Assembly: GCA_963995505.1 (NCBI GenBank)
Contig: OZ023190.1
Coordinates: 19,701,877-19,765,876 of the forward strand
Source of the DNA: Hypericum androsaemum
Taxonomy: Eukaryota; Streptophyta; Magnoliopsida; Malpighiales; Hypericaceae
Length of the DNA stretch: 64,000 nt
Direction of reading: 5' to 3'
This document shows positions 1-11,428 of the stretch, one piece after another. The notes under the pieces are model-generated. The model did not search any database. It saw nothing but the letters and a program-made list of their open reading frames with translations, and had not been told where the DNA came from. Numbering within the stretch: the first letter of the stretch is position 1; each line of letters begins with the position of its first letter. The position numbers were made by a program, and so were the translations under genes.

Positions 1-412
1 CCTCACTAGCGGTCGCTAGTTGACTAGCGACGGGGAGTCCACCCAGCTTTCTGCTCTATCTGCTTCGTTGTATGTTCGTATTTTACAGTTTTGACCCTCT
101 TCCACTTCTTCGACTATAAAAGAAGAAATATAGATCTCTCTTCAAGCTTTCCAATAGTGTCTCATTTGATACAATCGAATACTCGAGAAGAAAGTTATGA
201 CTCTTGCAATATGGTCTCTAGAAATCACCCCTCCAACGACCTTCATTGAGCTCCAATTTCCTACAAAATATGACAATGGGTAGAAATCCATTCCTGGACA
301 TAAATATACTAAAATGATCATAAGACTTGACATGACATGATGAATATAACTCAAAACATGACTAAACATGCACGAAACATATGACAAAATATGAGCGTTT
401 ACACACTCATCA
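1..412 (-). mobile_element. End of an LTR (minus strand), truncated by the window edge
   Basis: Read on the minus strand from 412, the sequence begins TGATGAGTGTGTAAACGC and continues AT-rich without coding potential. A TGATGAG start is a common LTR terminus in Athila-like plant Ty3/gypsy elements and resembles the start of the plus-strand LTR at 4117. The boundary is set by comparison with a duplicated segment: the sequence after 412 (aggagcc) is also found just before 839, but what precedes it there is different, as expected if an element had inserted at 412. The other end and any target duplication lie outside the window. Inferred, not proven. Confidence 0.4.
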
Positions 413-425
413 AGGAGCCTAAGTT

Positions 426-580
426 ATGGGCAGTCAGCGAGTCGCAATGGAGGACGAGGATGTCCCATTTATGAATTTTGCTCGCTTGCCACTTGATGGA
501 ATGACGTTCGGAGTACTATGCCCAGATGTAGACTCAATCAACTACACTATTCCATCCAGAGTCTACAACACTCTCATCAA
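426..580 (+). repeat. Direct duplication, copy 1 of 2 (5' gag region)
   Basis: This 155-bp segment aligns without gaps to 839-993; I count about 16 mismatches (about 90% identity). Both copies start at ATGGGCAGTC and encode the same peptide, with the motif ARLPLDGM in this copy and ARLLLNGM in the other. The spacing between copies is 413 bp. It looks like a partial tandem duplication of the gag 5' region. Confidence 0.75.
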
Positions 581-802
581 CTCCTTACAATTTAGCGGAT
601 ACACCAAGTTTGTGATTTGTGAAATAGTTAGGTTGATTTTACTTGTTTTTAGTTAAGTGCTACTCTTGTTTCTCAGGCGGACTCTTGTCATTGTATGCCA
701 TGAACTCGCTTGTCGGGGTCACGTGTGGACCAAGAAGAGCTTAATCAAGACATCAGGAGAATTGAGAGAACTTTGACGAGAGAGTGATGAAGGAGAAGAG
801 AG

Positions 803-1500
803 ATGAATTTTGAAGCTAACCAGGAAGGAGCCCATGCTATGGGCAGTCCGCGAGTCGCAATGGAGGAAGAGGATGTCCCTTTTATGGATTTTGCTCGCTT
901 GCTACTTAATGGAATGATGTCCGAAGTACTATGCCTGGATGTAGACTCCATCAACTACACTATTACATCCGGAGTCTTTAACACTCTCATCAATTTGGCA
1001 GATACGCCATGGAAGACCCAAGAGATCATCTTCTAGGTTCTTGGCGATCTACGACACCTTCAAAATTCAAGGGGTGTCAGATGATGCAATCAATCTCTGC
1101 CTCTTCCCTTTTACCTTGCATAGTAGAGCAAGGCTATGGTATCCAAGCTTGAGTGACTCGGGAATCAGTACTTGGAGGGAGGTGGCAAATGCTTTCTTAG
1201 GGAAATATTTCTCATCTGCCAAGACCAACCAAATTCTGCGGGAGATCAACACATTCAAGCAATACTAAGATGAGACTTTAGGAGAAGCATGAGAGCGATT
1301 CAAGGACCTCAAGAGATCATGCCCAGTTAAGAATATGATGGAAGATCATTTACTACAAGCCTTTTTCTTTGGGCTCACCGCTATTGTAAAAGCAACTCTC
1401 AGTATGGCAGAAGGCGGGTCATTCTCAAGAAAGTCTCGATGAGAGGCCGTCTACATACTAGAAGAAATTGCTTCCTCTACATCCTCCTACTAGAGCTGGT
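803..1500 (+). pseudogene. Ty3/gypsy gag pseudogene (Retrotrans_gag region)
   Basis: Gag would form the virus-like particle of the element. The best-preserved stretch is 1041-1268, with an intact block containing GVSDDAINLCLFPFTLHSRA, a tryptophan-tyrosine-proline run, STWREVANAFLGKYF and a following KTNQILREINTFKQ. This pattern (FLFPFSL.. AKAWL..L....ITTWDDL...FL.KFFP..K...LR..I..F.Q) is typical of Athila-like gag. After the TAA at 1266 the same frame continues DETLGEA, a second stop, then ERFKDLKRSCP, the usual continuation of the family. A frameshift near 1010-1040 separates the upstream peptide (motif QFGG in relatives) from the core. It cannot make a full protein. Confidence 0.75.
839..993 (+). 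repeat. Direct duplication, copy 2 of 2 (5' gag region)
   Basis: Partner of 426-580. This copy is the one that runs on into the recognisable gag core, so it is probably the original position and 426-580 the extra copy. Confidence 0.75.
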
Positions 1501-2135
1501 GCGATATCCATCCTTCCAGACCCTAAGAACGAGCACAATGGTCGGACTTGGTGATTTAATTACAAGCACAAGTGGCAGCTTTGGAGCGGAGCTAGGATGA
1601 GGATAGACACAATTCAAGAAAGTTTCATTTTTTCAAGTAATATGCGAAGATTAAAGAAGGGCACGATGCTAAGGAATGCCAAGAGAATGAGAACCCAGTT
1701 GAGCAAGTACACTTTATCGGGCAAGAACAGAATCATAACTACTCAAATGCCAGAGGATTCAAAGAAGATGGGATTGCACAACCACCCGAACTCCTCCTAC
1801 TAAAGAGATTCCAATCACTTGGCGATAGTACCAGATCAAGGGTCACTGCTCCAATCTTACTCACAGGAACATCAATGCATATGGAAGGTAGGGCTCAACG
1901 ATGGAATTTAATGCTTGACAAAATGGAGGAGATGATTAAAAGTCAAAAGGATATAATGGTGAGCCTTGGTCAACAAGGATCTCGGATGGCAAACTTGAAG
2001 AGAATAGTTCAAGGACAAACCCAATCACAACTTGGGCTAGAGAAAAGAAATGAAATTGGATATCAAAGACTTCTCCCGGGACCTATAAGTACTCCAGTAC
2101 ATGCCATAGATGATAAACCATGAGAAAAATGCTTA
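1501..2135 (+). pseudogene. Degenerate gag C-terminal/linker region
   Basis: The stretch carries short open frames only. One at 1875-2123 (82 codons) is rich in charged and polar residues and includes the run LDKMEEMIKSQKDIMVSLGQ, which could be a coiled coil. No zinc knuckle (CX2CX4HX4C) was seen. By position it should be the C-terminal half of gag and the linker to protease, but I do not recognise it as a domain. Confidence 0.4.
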
Positions 2136-3452
2136 ATGATTATCAGTGAAGAACGAGATCTACATGAAGGCACCCAAGAAACAAATCACACACATGTAGA
2201 CCCTGGAGGAATCATAATTTTTATGGAAGTGAAGAAGGAGTTGGCACAAAAGGCTGTCATAGACGCAAGATCTTCTGTGATTGTTATGCCACTATCCCTG
2301 TGGAAAAAATTAGAATCACACCTGCTGACCCCTTCCCAAATACGCATGTCGAATGGGTCGATATCGTTCCCAATGGGAAGGTTGACGGAGTGGACAATTT
2401 TGGTCAAGGGGGCAGAAGTACAAGCTAATTTTGAAATCATACAAGATCCTGAAGGGATGGAAATGGTTATAATATTGGGACGGCCATTCTTGGTAACAAC
2501 CCAGTCTTTGATAGACTTAAGGAATCGTGCATTGGATCTTAAGCTCAGAAACCATTGGATGCGCATAACTGTAGAAGAAGATGGGATGATATCAGGGATA
2601 GAGCCAGAGGGAGAGGACCAATTCAAAAACCCAGAGTACGACATCATCAAGTCCACCTCTAAATTGGGCTTCCAAATGGGCAAACAAGAATTCTTTACCA
2701 TCAACACGAAAAGGATTCCACCATCTAGGAGCAAAAGGGCTACGGGCATGAAGGATGATGATAACGCAGCATTCAAGGAGGAGGTCGGTGAACCGAGCAA
2801 TCCCAGAAGGAAGAACCCAAGTCTTAGAATTCCAGTGGTGATTGGAGGAGTAAATGTTCCCTTTACCAGGTGCGAAGGAAGAGCTCCGGTAAATGTTATG
2901 TCAATTCAACTTTGGAAGATGATGAATTTCATTGGACTATACCCTTACAGCACAAGCATTCAACTGGCTAATGGGAGGACAGTCACCCCAGTAGGGTATG
3001 CTAAGGAAGTTCCAACCATGCTTTAAGGGTATGAGATCAGGGAAGACTTCAAAGTGGTTGAGCCCTTAAGCACAAAAGAACTCCTCTCAGTATTAGGAAG
3101 TCCATTCCTGGCAAGAAGGCAAGCTACAACTGACGGCCACGACAAGTTGATTTCACTCTCAGTCGGTAAAAAAATAGTAGTATTTTAGATAGATGCCGGA
3201 TTTGAAGAGCCAGAAGAAAGTAGTCCACCAGTCAAGCTCTTTGGATCATACACTCACAGCTCCTTTGATAGAGTATGTATCTTGTCCCCTGATGGCGATA
3301 TGAAAGCATTTGATTCAGAAATAACTCAACTCTACATCATACTCATCCAAGGAAAACTTGATATCAAGATCGAGAAAGTCGAAGTGACTGTCCAGGAAAA
3401 TCTTGAGGAAGAGCAAGGGGAGAGGAATTTAGCTCCCAACTTCTATCCCTGA
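2136..3452 (+). pseudogene. Two tandem retropepsin-like (protease) remnants of the gypsy element
   Basis: The open frame 2136-3026 holds a first aspartic-protease-like unit (residues about 26-150): IDARSS at D43 where the family has DxGAS, then VMPLSLWKKL, and ILGRPFL near residue 118, a hallmark flap/C-terminal motif. A second unit starts near residue 235 (RIPVVIGGVNVPF), has EGRAPVNVMS where DLGAS-VNVMP is expected, and continues past the stop at 3024-3026 into LLSVLGSPFLARRQA, the same C-terminal motif. A further stop lies at 3187 and the frame ends at 3450. Both active sites are degenerate (glycine lost in the first, Asp replaced by Glu in the second). Protease would process Gag; neither copy looks active. 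Confidence 0.65.
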
Positions 3453-4103
3453 TGAAACTAAAGTGAACCAAGGCCAAGCTACAGACCATAAATGAGCATT
3501 TTATGTTTCATTATTTTTTTTCTTTATGTAGGTAGGAATAGAAGTCCTTCAACCCGGTGGTCACCACACCTCTGGTGATCAAGTAATTTTGTGTTGGTGA
3601 CTATTCGAAGTCATCAACAGCCGAAAGATGAGCTTGAGAAAAAGGTGATAAATTTCTAGAATTTGCCAGGCAGCGGCCTTCTCGCTGAGCGATGACAGAT
3701 GCAGGGAAACACTTTTGCTCACTTCAACCGTGCTCCCCAAAAAAAATTGACAAATCAGGGATGACTCCCATCTCTCCTCCCGAGTCATGATCATGTTGTC
3801 ATTTTTCATTTGTCTCCTTCCCATAGCGAAGATATTCAAATCTCCTTCCCTCTGAGTGGTTAACCCTTGAGCCATACCCTCTTTGGGTTAATGCTTAGTT
3901 AAAATTTCGAGGGTATGATCTCTACGCATTCATATTTTGTTACATCTGAGGTAGTGAACTACTAGGTCGTGGGTTCTGCTTATAACGGAAGATCAATATT
4001 GCGGGAGAGTTTATTTTTGATAAGAGAGTGCCAACTATTGACCTTACTTGTCTGAGTTTTGTGTCTATACTTGTGTCTTTTGCTTGAGGACAAGCAAAGA
4101 TTC
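3453..4103 (+). other. Non-coding internal stretch of the gypsy element
   Basis: No open frame with a recognisable motif on the plus strand. RT, RNase H and integrase would normally lie between protease and polypurine tract, but the whole gap is only about 650 bp. It looks like the 3' untranslated part brought close to the protease by internal deletion, or the normal structure of a gag-only derivative. Confidence 0.5.
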
Positions 4104-4116
4104 AAGTGTGGGGGAG
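4104..4116 (+). promoter_or_regulatory. Polypurine tract of the gypsy element
   Basis: AAGTGTGGGGGAG lies directly before the LTR start TGATGAG. This is the characteristic plus-strand primer sequence of Athila-like plant elements, following a GAGGACAAGCAAAGATTC stretch that is also typical. Confidence 0.75.
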
Positions 4117-5623
4117 TGATGAGCGTAAGAAATGCTTATTTTATCCCCTCATTTTAGGGTCATTTAGACCCATTTTTGAGTCTGTTTGATTCTTTTTATG
4201 CCATCTTTGAGTCTGTCGCCTAGAATAGTTTCACCCTTTTGTCTTTGTGTCTTTTGGAGGAGGATTTTGCAAGGACGCAAAGATCTAATGAGAAGAGGCG
4301 AGCGTTGCAAGAGTTGAGTAGAGAAACAGCCAGCTGAAACCAAGCTGCACCCGCCGAATGATAAAATACGCACCGGTTGGCATCTCTACTGCAAAAACAA
4401 ATCAGATGGCACCCCCATCGATGGACGGCGTGGAGACTTCATCGAGATTTTTCTCAACCTCCTGTGTCCCACCGGGCTGTGCTCCCTTTCCACCGAGCGG
4501 TGCCAGAAGAGAGTGAGGCTAGTTTTTTCATGAAAAAACTGTTGAACGATAGAGTCACCCACTGATTGGCGCCCATGTCATCGTCTGAACTCCGCATCCG
4601 CTGGTCGGCCCCAAAATCCCAGAATCCCCTGCCAGCTCAGCTCGTCGGATGGTACCCCTTGTACCGGAAGGCATTTTCATCAAATTTTGCCTAAGAGAAT
4701 TAGATATTTTGATAGATTTTTGAAGATTTTGGCTACATTTTAGGGTTGAGGTGGAGACTTCTCTATAAATACCCCCCTCAATCCCTCAAGTTGTAAGCTT
4801 AGACACCAAAGACTTAAAGTTAGGGTTTTTGAGTAATTGAAGGAGGAGCTCAAGGAGCAAGGAGTGCATGACGGGAGAGGATCGAGCAGTTCGTCACCAC
4901 GATTGAGCATTCTCTATCCCTTCTCTTTAATTCCACTCTTGTGACATTACTCTCTTTCATACAATGTTGTTTTTATTAAATGACAATGTGTGAGTAGTCT
5001 CTTTTTGGGTCAGGTGCCTTAGTCCTCTCAAAATGCTTAGTTTTGAATGGGCTTAACCTTTTGAGAGTGTAGCAGTTAGGTGCGTAATACATTGGGTAAC
5101 TGACATCCATTGGAATCTATTGGTGAGTAGTGTTAGTAACGACCTAGAGTCCTTCCTAATCGATGGTAGCGTGACCCAAAGTACTTAACCATGAAGGGGA
5201 GTGTGGAAAAGCCGAACCGCTAGACTATACATTTACCTGATGGACTTAGCCATGAGAATGGACTTTCCCAAGAATAGTAGTGTGTAGTTGGCCTAAGGGT
5301 GGTGCATTAATGAGTGAGGTTTAGGAGGGAAAATTTTGGTAGTCTTAACACCTAAGTGAGGTTGACAACTTACCAATATTGGGTGTGAGTGACGTTCTCG
5401 CCGGGACATCTCTAGTACCTTCTTTGTGGCGTGAAGTACTTAGCCGTGAAACATCATGCCTTAGTACACCTAAGCCCACCACGAACATAAAAGCCTAAGA
5501 GAGACCAAGCATGTAGGGATGGCGAAAGGCACTTAGCCTAATTTTCTTTAAATTGTCTTTGCCCCTTTTCAACTTAGTCTTGTCTATGCTTGCTTCACCC
5601 AAACCTTCATAAAACACTAATCA
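4117..5623 (+). mobile_element. 3' LTR of the Ty3/gypsy element
   Basis: The start TGATGAGCGTAAG follows the polypurine tract. I place the end at CACTAATCA (5623) because TGAT/ATCA form matching terminal inverted nucleotides and because the sequence beyond leads into the PP2A-B55 upstream region. This gives an LTR of about 1.5 kb. A TATA box (TATAAA, 4764-4769) about 650 bp in, followed by a pyrimidine-rich stretch, is a plausible LTR promoter. The 3' end is less certain than the start. Confidence 0.6.
4764..4769 (+). promoter_or_regulatory. Putative LTR TATA box
   Basis: CTCTATAAATACCCC within the 3' LTR is a strong TATA-like element in the position expected for the U3/R boundary of an LTR of this length. 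Confidence 0.45.
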
Positions 5624-6016
5624 ACCTAATCTTAAGTGCATTTCACTCGGGATGTCTTGAACTTGCTCTTTGTAGTTCGACATTTTACCAGTACTCACTA
5701 TTATTGTAAGGTGGACCAAAAATCCACTCTTCACTCTCCCTCTCTCTGTATATTTCTCATTTTCCCAAGGGATAAAAGGGAATTAATTCCTTTAATGGGT
5801 CTTTCTAGGTTTGTGTTTTTAAGCTCAAAGATTTGATATTTCCTCTCCTGATTGATGATTTATTGATGTTTGGGGATTGATTGTTACTGGGTAATGTTAT
5901 TGGAAGGGGAAGGGTCACTTTGGGGTATTTTAATCTGGATCGTTCGATTGGATCGTTGACTAGACAGAGGGGGGGATTGGGTGAGATTGAGTGAGTTGGA
6001 ACCACCACCTCGAGTA
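5624..6016 (+). other. Upstream flank of the PP2A-B55 pseudogene
   Basis: Contains a CT-rich stretch (about 5725-5770) and the 5' leader just before the ATG at 6017. It may retain promoter and 5' UTR of the ancestral gene, but I see no clear TATA box in a convincing position. Confidence 0.35.
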
Positions 6017-8628
6017 ATGAACTGTGGTGATGATGAGGCTGCTTCAGCTTCGGTGGGTCCACCTCAGCCTCTGGAGCGGAAATTCTCTCAGGTCTTCGAG
6101 GAAAGAAGCACCGGTGATGAAGTTCCAAAAGGTAAATAACATAAGCTTTGCCCCTTTTTTGTTTGCTTGGTGGTTAGTTAGTTTAAGGTACTCCTTTGGA
6201 TACGGTTGGTGGTTCCACTGCTGACACAATGTTAGGACTTTCTTTTGGTTCAAGATCCACATGGATCATGGGTTTGGAATCATCTGTTTCCTGAGTTCTT
6301 GAGTTTCTATTAATTTGTTTGGTAATTAAAGATGCAGATGGCGGCGAGGATGATTAGGTAGTTGGGTTTAGGGAAGTGCGAGGATAATCTCTGATTATAG
6401 TGAGCTTGGGTTGGGGTTTGCATATAGACAACGGATTTGCAGGGGGCCTGGTTATAGATCAGCTTAATGGGGTTTCAATCCTGGAATATGCAGCTGCTGT
6501 CAATGGTGGATCAAGAAGAGATTTGGAGCGGATGGACTACGAAGTTAGTATGCATCCTGAGTTTCGATACTAAAATAGAGTTCCTAAGCCATGAACCTGA
6601 GGTATAGTCAGAGGCAGTTGCTTCTGCGTACAATTTCAAATGTACTCACGTATGGCACTACTAATACGCATATTGCTCATTTTAGATTGATTATCTTAAG
6701 AGTTTGGAGATGGAGGAAAAAATCAACAAAATCAGATGGTGCCTTTCTTTGATCTTTTTGACTTAGAGGCCCGCCAAGCAGGAACTCTACTTTCTTATCA
6801 CTAATTCTTGTAAACTGTCTGTCTGGAAATGGCACAGGTACAAGAAAAAAAGGTGAAGAAGATATCTGATATGAACATGGACCCCTTAAAAGCTGTAGAA
6901 AATGGTAGTGTAGCTAGCTTAAGTAACTCAAGTAGTACCAAACCACATCTTGCAAATGGAGGGTGTGCTGACAGATCTAACAGCTCTCCAAGCTACGAAT
7001 TCACATTCCCACCCGGGGGCATTGCATCGCTTCATTTACCAATGGTAGTTGTGCATAAGCTTCTCTCTTTCTCTTCTTCCATTTGTTGTGCCATAAAGAA
7101 CTCACCATTTTTTATCTCAGACTTGCATTTGAGTCTCAGTTATATATTTCTATTTTGGTGCATGTTTGGTTCTTGGAGCATACAATAATGTGTCTTCATA
7201 TGTTTTTGAATTATCTCTTACGTTCTCTGTTGCACGCTATGATGTTAGGTAAGCAATGAGACAAGCTTGTTGGCTAGATGTCGAAGGGTGTACACTCATG
7301 CACATGATTACAGATGACCATATCAACTCTATTTCTAACAACAGGTTACTTTTCTTTTACGACTTTGTCCCAGTTTAATGTTCATGCTCTGCAAATCTAT
7401 TATTAGCTATCATTATCTCATCTATTAATTCTTCTTGGCTAGACTGAAGTATGTTGAGTAGAATTTGTGGGGCAAAGGTAGTGACTGAAATGTGACTAAG
7501 GATGGGAGACATATACTTAGCAAAGACAATATGACTCTAAAGGTGTCAACTTTTAACTTGCTGTAGATTTTTAAATGGATGTGTTGTTCGTGCATTCCTC
7601 GTATTAACAAAAACTATTTTTTTATTTTAATCGATCTTAAGTACATTATTCTGCAAATTTTTTGTCACTATTGTAACATCTAGATGATTATTCAAATTTC
7701 TGCTTCTTCATGTGCATGTCTCTGATGCTGCAACAAAGTTTTTGGGGAAACATTCTGTATGTGCTCTAATAGAATACAGTTCAGCTTTTAGATTCTCACA
7801 TTCTTCTATTTTTCTATTATTAGTTGTGGGACATCAATATGGTTTCAGGTCCAGTTGCAATGTTCAAGGTTCACCAGTGTCTAAGACCAAAGGTTAGATC
7901 TTCCCTGTTTATAAAGATGAACATGTACATCTGCTATTTTTTTTTAAAATTTCCGATTTTTTCCTTCCTTAATCTTCTCAGCTTTGTGATTTATTCAAAA
8001 ATGACTTCATCTTCGATAAATTTGAGTGCTGCTTGAGCGACGATGGCTTGTGAGTAGTTACTGGATCTTACCAGTTTGTGCTATGCATTTCTTGCTTCCA
8101 AACCACTTATTTCTTGTGAGTGTACTAACTTCATGTTTCCATTTGCACCGAAAATCTATTCCGTGTTTTTGGTTTCTCTCAAGGAAGTAATGAGGAAACA
8201 ACTTTGGAAGCCAGCAAAAACCCAAAGAGGTACTTTTCGCCTCCGCAGCCTTTTTGATTCCTAGATCTGATTCCTGTGATACGCAGGTGATATGGTTTCC
8301 TCTGTCTCTGCTCTTTTAGGAGACAGGTGCAGACACCTTCAAGGCCCCCTAGATCCCTAAACAGCATAACAGGAGCAGCATGATGAGGTCAGCACCTTCG
8401 CTTAATTTCTTCCATCCAATCTTTATGCCCGTCATTGTTGGGCTCCTATGTAACTGGTTTGTATGGTATGATCTTGTGCAATGATTAGGAGGAGCTGAGA
8501 ACCCGGTAGTTGATGCACACTGGAACTCTTTTGATTTCATGACAAAGCTGCTCTACCTAGCATGGCACCCATCTAAAAACGCCATTGCCTGTGCTGCTGC
8601 AAATAGCTTGTACATGTACTATGCATAA
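6017..8628 (+). pseudogene. PP2A 55-kDa regulatory subunit B pseudogene, left copy (introns retained)
   Basis: B55 subunits are WD40-propeller proteins that target the PP2A holoenzyme. Exon 1 (6017-6131) encodes GDDEAASASVGPPQPLE and KFSQVFEERSTGDEV, the conserved B55 N-terminus. Further recognisable exons: 6505-6601 (RRDLERMDYEVSMHPEFRY, then a +1 frameshift), 6686-6743 (DYLKSLEMEEKINKIRWC), 6838-7044 (VQEKKVKKISDMNMDP..LANGGCADRS), 7249-7344 (NETSLLARCRRVYTHAHD), about 7497-7540 (DGRHILSKDNMTLK), 7824-7892 (LWDINMVSGPVAMFKVH), 7982-8074 (DLF.NDFIFDKFECCL), about 8161-8229 (VFGFSQGSNEETTLEASKNP), 8320-8379 and 8491-8628 (LLYLAWHPSKNAIACAAANS, then LYMYYA and stop). The exon encoding VDIISAIEFD and the exons for about 100 residues in the middle are missing, and there are frameshifts and in-frame stops. 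Retained introns show DNA-level duplication, not retroposition. Confidence 0.88.
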
Positions 8629-9318
8629 AGAGGTCCCAAGAAGGAAATGTATTTGCTTGGTTAACTTTTCGGATTGCTATTGGAGAAGACACCTTTTCCA
8701 CTCCCACCAACCAGTTTGGTGGTGGCCACATACATCGGTTCTCATGTATCCACCGATTCTTCAATCCGAAGCTTGTGTTTGCATTATCTCGATGGTCCAG
8801 ATTCAAAGAATCCACAATGAAGCATTGTGCTCCGCCAGATTCTCTTAAATTCATCCTTCCTAACTTTCGAAAATTCATTTTAGTTTCCGCTTTTTTGCCT
8901 GCGTCTGCCAAAAATAGAAGATGCATCAATGTTCCAAGTCGTGTCGGGTTGAAATCGGGAGAAAGAAATGTGAATTTAGCTCTTCTACTGCATAACTAAA
9001 GGGTACTATAATAAAAATTGCCACTAGGTCTCCCAAGTTAAATGTGGCTGTATGGGAAGTTCTTCAACTCCTTTTTATCGATTCTTTTGTCACGTTTGAG
9101 ACTCATTAGTCCTTTGGCGGGAGAAGGATGTGGTTGTAATTTCCAAGTAAAATATTCTCCCTCTCTCTTCTATTCTCCGTCAAGAAAACTTCCAAGTGTA
9201 TTCTTCCTCATGTGGAGCCATTGGGTTACGACTGGAAAAAACAAAATAATTCACTTAAATTTGCAATACTTGATTTTTTTTACATCATTATATATGGTCT
9301 AACTATTTTTTGGATAGC
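8629..9318 (+). other. Spacer between the PP2A-B55 and gene X remnants
   Basis: No convincing coding region. The stretch is duplicated in inverse orientation at about 32450-33030. It presumably contains the B55 3' UTR and the 5' part of gene X; a CATGTGGAGCCATTGGGTTACGA piece near 9209-9232 may be an early gene X exon, since the mirror copy has the same sequence near 32480. Confidence 0.45.
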
Positions 9319-10130
9319 TGATACGTTCGGTTTTACTAAGGGTTAGGAAGACTTGATTGTTGCACCTCTTGAATCACCGGGTTTCCTCTATAAAGGAGAA
9401 ACTATTAAAATACTGAATCTGCCATCAATTTCGCAAGTATCATTTTACATTTTTTTACATTATCCAAATTCCATCTCTATCACGTGCGAAGAGATAGCTA
9501 CAATTGACCAGCCTGAAAACGAGATCATACAAAATGCGGCACTCGATCGTCTTGTGAAACAAATTGGAGACAGCGAAAAAATCATTTCACATACGGTTGC
9601 TATAGAAGCAATGTTGGAGTTTGCTATCCTTAATCTTTCCGACGAGCTAATTGATTGTTTGATTTATTTATTTTGTATTTGAATTTCTAATATAACTCAT
9701 GTGGAATTATCGATTTATGTTTTAGGTACATGCATTGCGAGTCGAAACGGTAGTAAAGAGAAAGCCGTTGACTGATTTAGAAGAGGAGATGCAGAATTTG
9801 TCATCTTTAGCAACCTCCGTAAGTTTTTTAATTATTTTTTATTTGATATTTTTTTGTGTGTATATCAACCTGTTATTTTTTTTATTTTTGAAGCTAATGG
9901 GCATCATCGAAGAATTTGGTGAAACAAGGTCCGATATTCATCTTTTGAAGACACGAGTCAATCAAATAAATGCAATTTTAGGAGAAAAGACTCTACAAAT
10001 TAATCACAAAATTAAGAAGCTTGATGCTCTTCTGGTAAGTTTAGTGGGTTAATTAGTTTTTTTTAATATTAACATTTAGATATTCTAATATGAATTTGTT
10101 ATGTGTGTGTAGGCCAGGAATACAAAGATA

Positions 10131-10138
10131 CTTATCGT
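10131..10138 (+). repeat. 8-bp target duplication of the hAT element, left
   Basis: CTTATCGT here and CTTATCAT at 11827-11834 flank the element (7 of 8 identical). Eight base pairs is the hAT-superfamily length. Removing the element and one copy restores the reading frame of the gene X last exon as seen near 29350. Confidence 0.75.
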
Positions 10139-10421
10139 TATAGGCAGATGGACGTTGATCATTGCCTCCACTTAAATTTTTTTTGATAATTATGTATATT
10201 TTTTATTGTATGTCTCCACTAAAATTAGAAATTGACCCTACTAAAAAAATTAATCAACCTAAAAATTGAAACTAGAATGGCTCATTACCGACTTATCATA
10301 TGCTAGTCGGGCCCAAGAAAGTGTGTATTCCAAATGTCAAACAAGTTATCAGATTCGAATAGAATTTAGACATATGCAAAAGAGTTCTATTCCCTTTCTG
10401 AATAGAATCACCGGTGTTACA

Positions 10422-10984
10422 CAGTAAAATCTCTCAAAAGTGATATTGTTGGGACTGGAGAAAAATATCACTTTAAAGAGGTTATTAGATAAGAGAAGTT
10501 TACAATTTTTTTTCTCTAAAAATATTAAATTGAGTTTTTGAGCAATAAATACGTAAATACTAGAAATTACTTAGTCTATATTCAAGTCACCTAAAATCTC
10601 AACTTATAGTGTTATTCAAATGTTAAATTTGATTGTGATATTTTCTTACAACAAGACGGTGATCACAATGATCATTTGAAGATAATTGAGAAGATGGATA
10701 ATGATGTAAAATTTACCCAACAAGCAAATCTAACACAAACTAGTATCTTAAAATATTTTTTAGATAAGTACAATATGTAAAAATATATGTATTTATTCAA
10801 AAAAATATCACTTTATACGAAAATTGGGACCAAAATTTAAAACTAAAATTTTCTCAAAAAGTATTAGTTATTAAGATAGAGGGGTTATTAAATTTTAACA
10901 CTGGCCCCGACTCGGGACCAGGACTTTTTATCAATTTAGAGAGGTTACCACTTTAGAGGAGATCACTTTATAGAGGTTTTACTG
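10422..10984 (+). mobile_element. Pogo-like (Emigrant/Lemi1-type) MITE in the hAT element, left copy
   Basis: Terminal inverted repeats begin CAGTAAAATCTCTCAAAAG and, from the other side, CAGTAAAACCTCTATAAAG, the known plant pogo/Tc1-mariner MITE terminus. The right flank is TA and the left flank CA, consistent with a TA target duplication with one substitution. No coding capacity. Confidence 0.75.
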
Positions 10985-11307
10985 TATTTTGAATTGCAGT
11001 TCCTCCTCATATAAGGAACCAACCCTAGAGCTCCCTCAAAAAAATAAAAAAGAAAGAAACGGAACGTCCAACCCAAAGCATACCAGAACGCGTTTGTGGG
11101 TCAACTTGAAATAGGGTGAGTTACCTTTTCTTCTTTCTTTGATTAAAGGGTCACGTATATGATATCTATCCCTATTGTTTGCATTATTTACATTAGGTTA
11201 GGGTTTGGATTAGTTGTTAGGTTTGTCTCAAATTCATAATTGGCTAGAACTCTATTTCCAATATGATACCGAACATATCATTTGCTGCTTTTGATAAGAA
11301 AAAATTG

Positions 11308-11428
11308 CTATCCTTAATCTTTCCGACGAGGTAATTGATTGATTGATTTATTTATTTTGTATTTGAATTTCTAATATAACTCATGTGGAATTATCGATTA
11401 AATGTTTTAGGTGCATGCATTGTGAGAC
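11308..11428 (+). pseudogene. Gene X fragment inside the hAT element
   Basis: About 120 bp that match 9610-9742 (end of one gene X exon ending LNLSDE, its intron, and the first bases of the next exon GTGCATGCATTG), with TA-rich intron sequence conserved. It lies between the hAT 5' part and the transposase exon. In the mirror arm the same junction continues into full gene X exons. Confidence 0.7.

Larger units (their letters stand above)
413..5623 (+). mobile_element. Decayed Ty3/gypsy (Athila-like) element, gag-protease only, with 3' LTR
   Basis: The order is gag remnant, protease-like remnants, about 650 bp of non-coding DNA, polypurine tract and 3' LTR. Motifs of reverse transcriptase, RNase H and integrase are absent between the protease and the tract, so this is a non-autonomous derivative or an internally deleted copy. 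No 5' LTR or primer binding site is visible; that side is interrupted at 412 by another element. The reading frames carry many stops and frameshifts. The Athila-like assignment rests on the gag block, the ILGRPFL protease motif and the GTGTGGGGGAG polypurine tract directly before TGATGAG. Confidence 0.7.

Noticed and set aside
2186..2800. 204-codon minus-strand frame
   Set aside because: It is the antisense shadow of the protease-like frame, which has recognisable motifs on the plus strand.
6017..8628. A functional PP2A B55 gene
   Set aside because: Exons are missing, with frameshifts and in-frame stops, although the exon fragments are highly recognisable.
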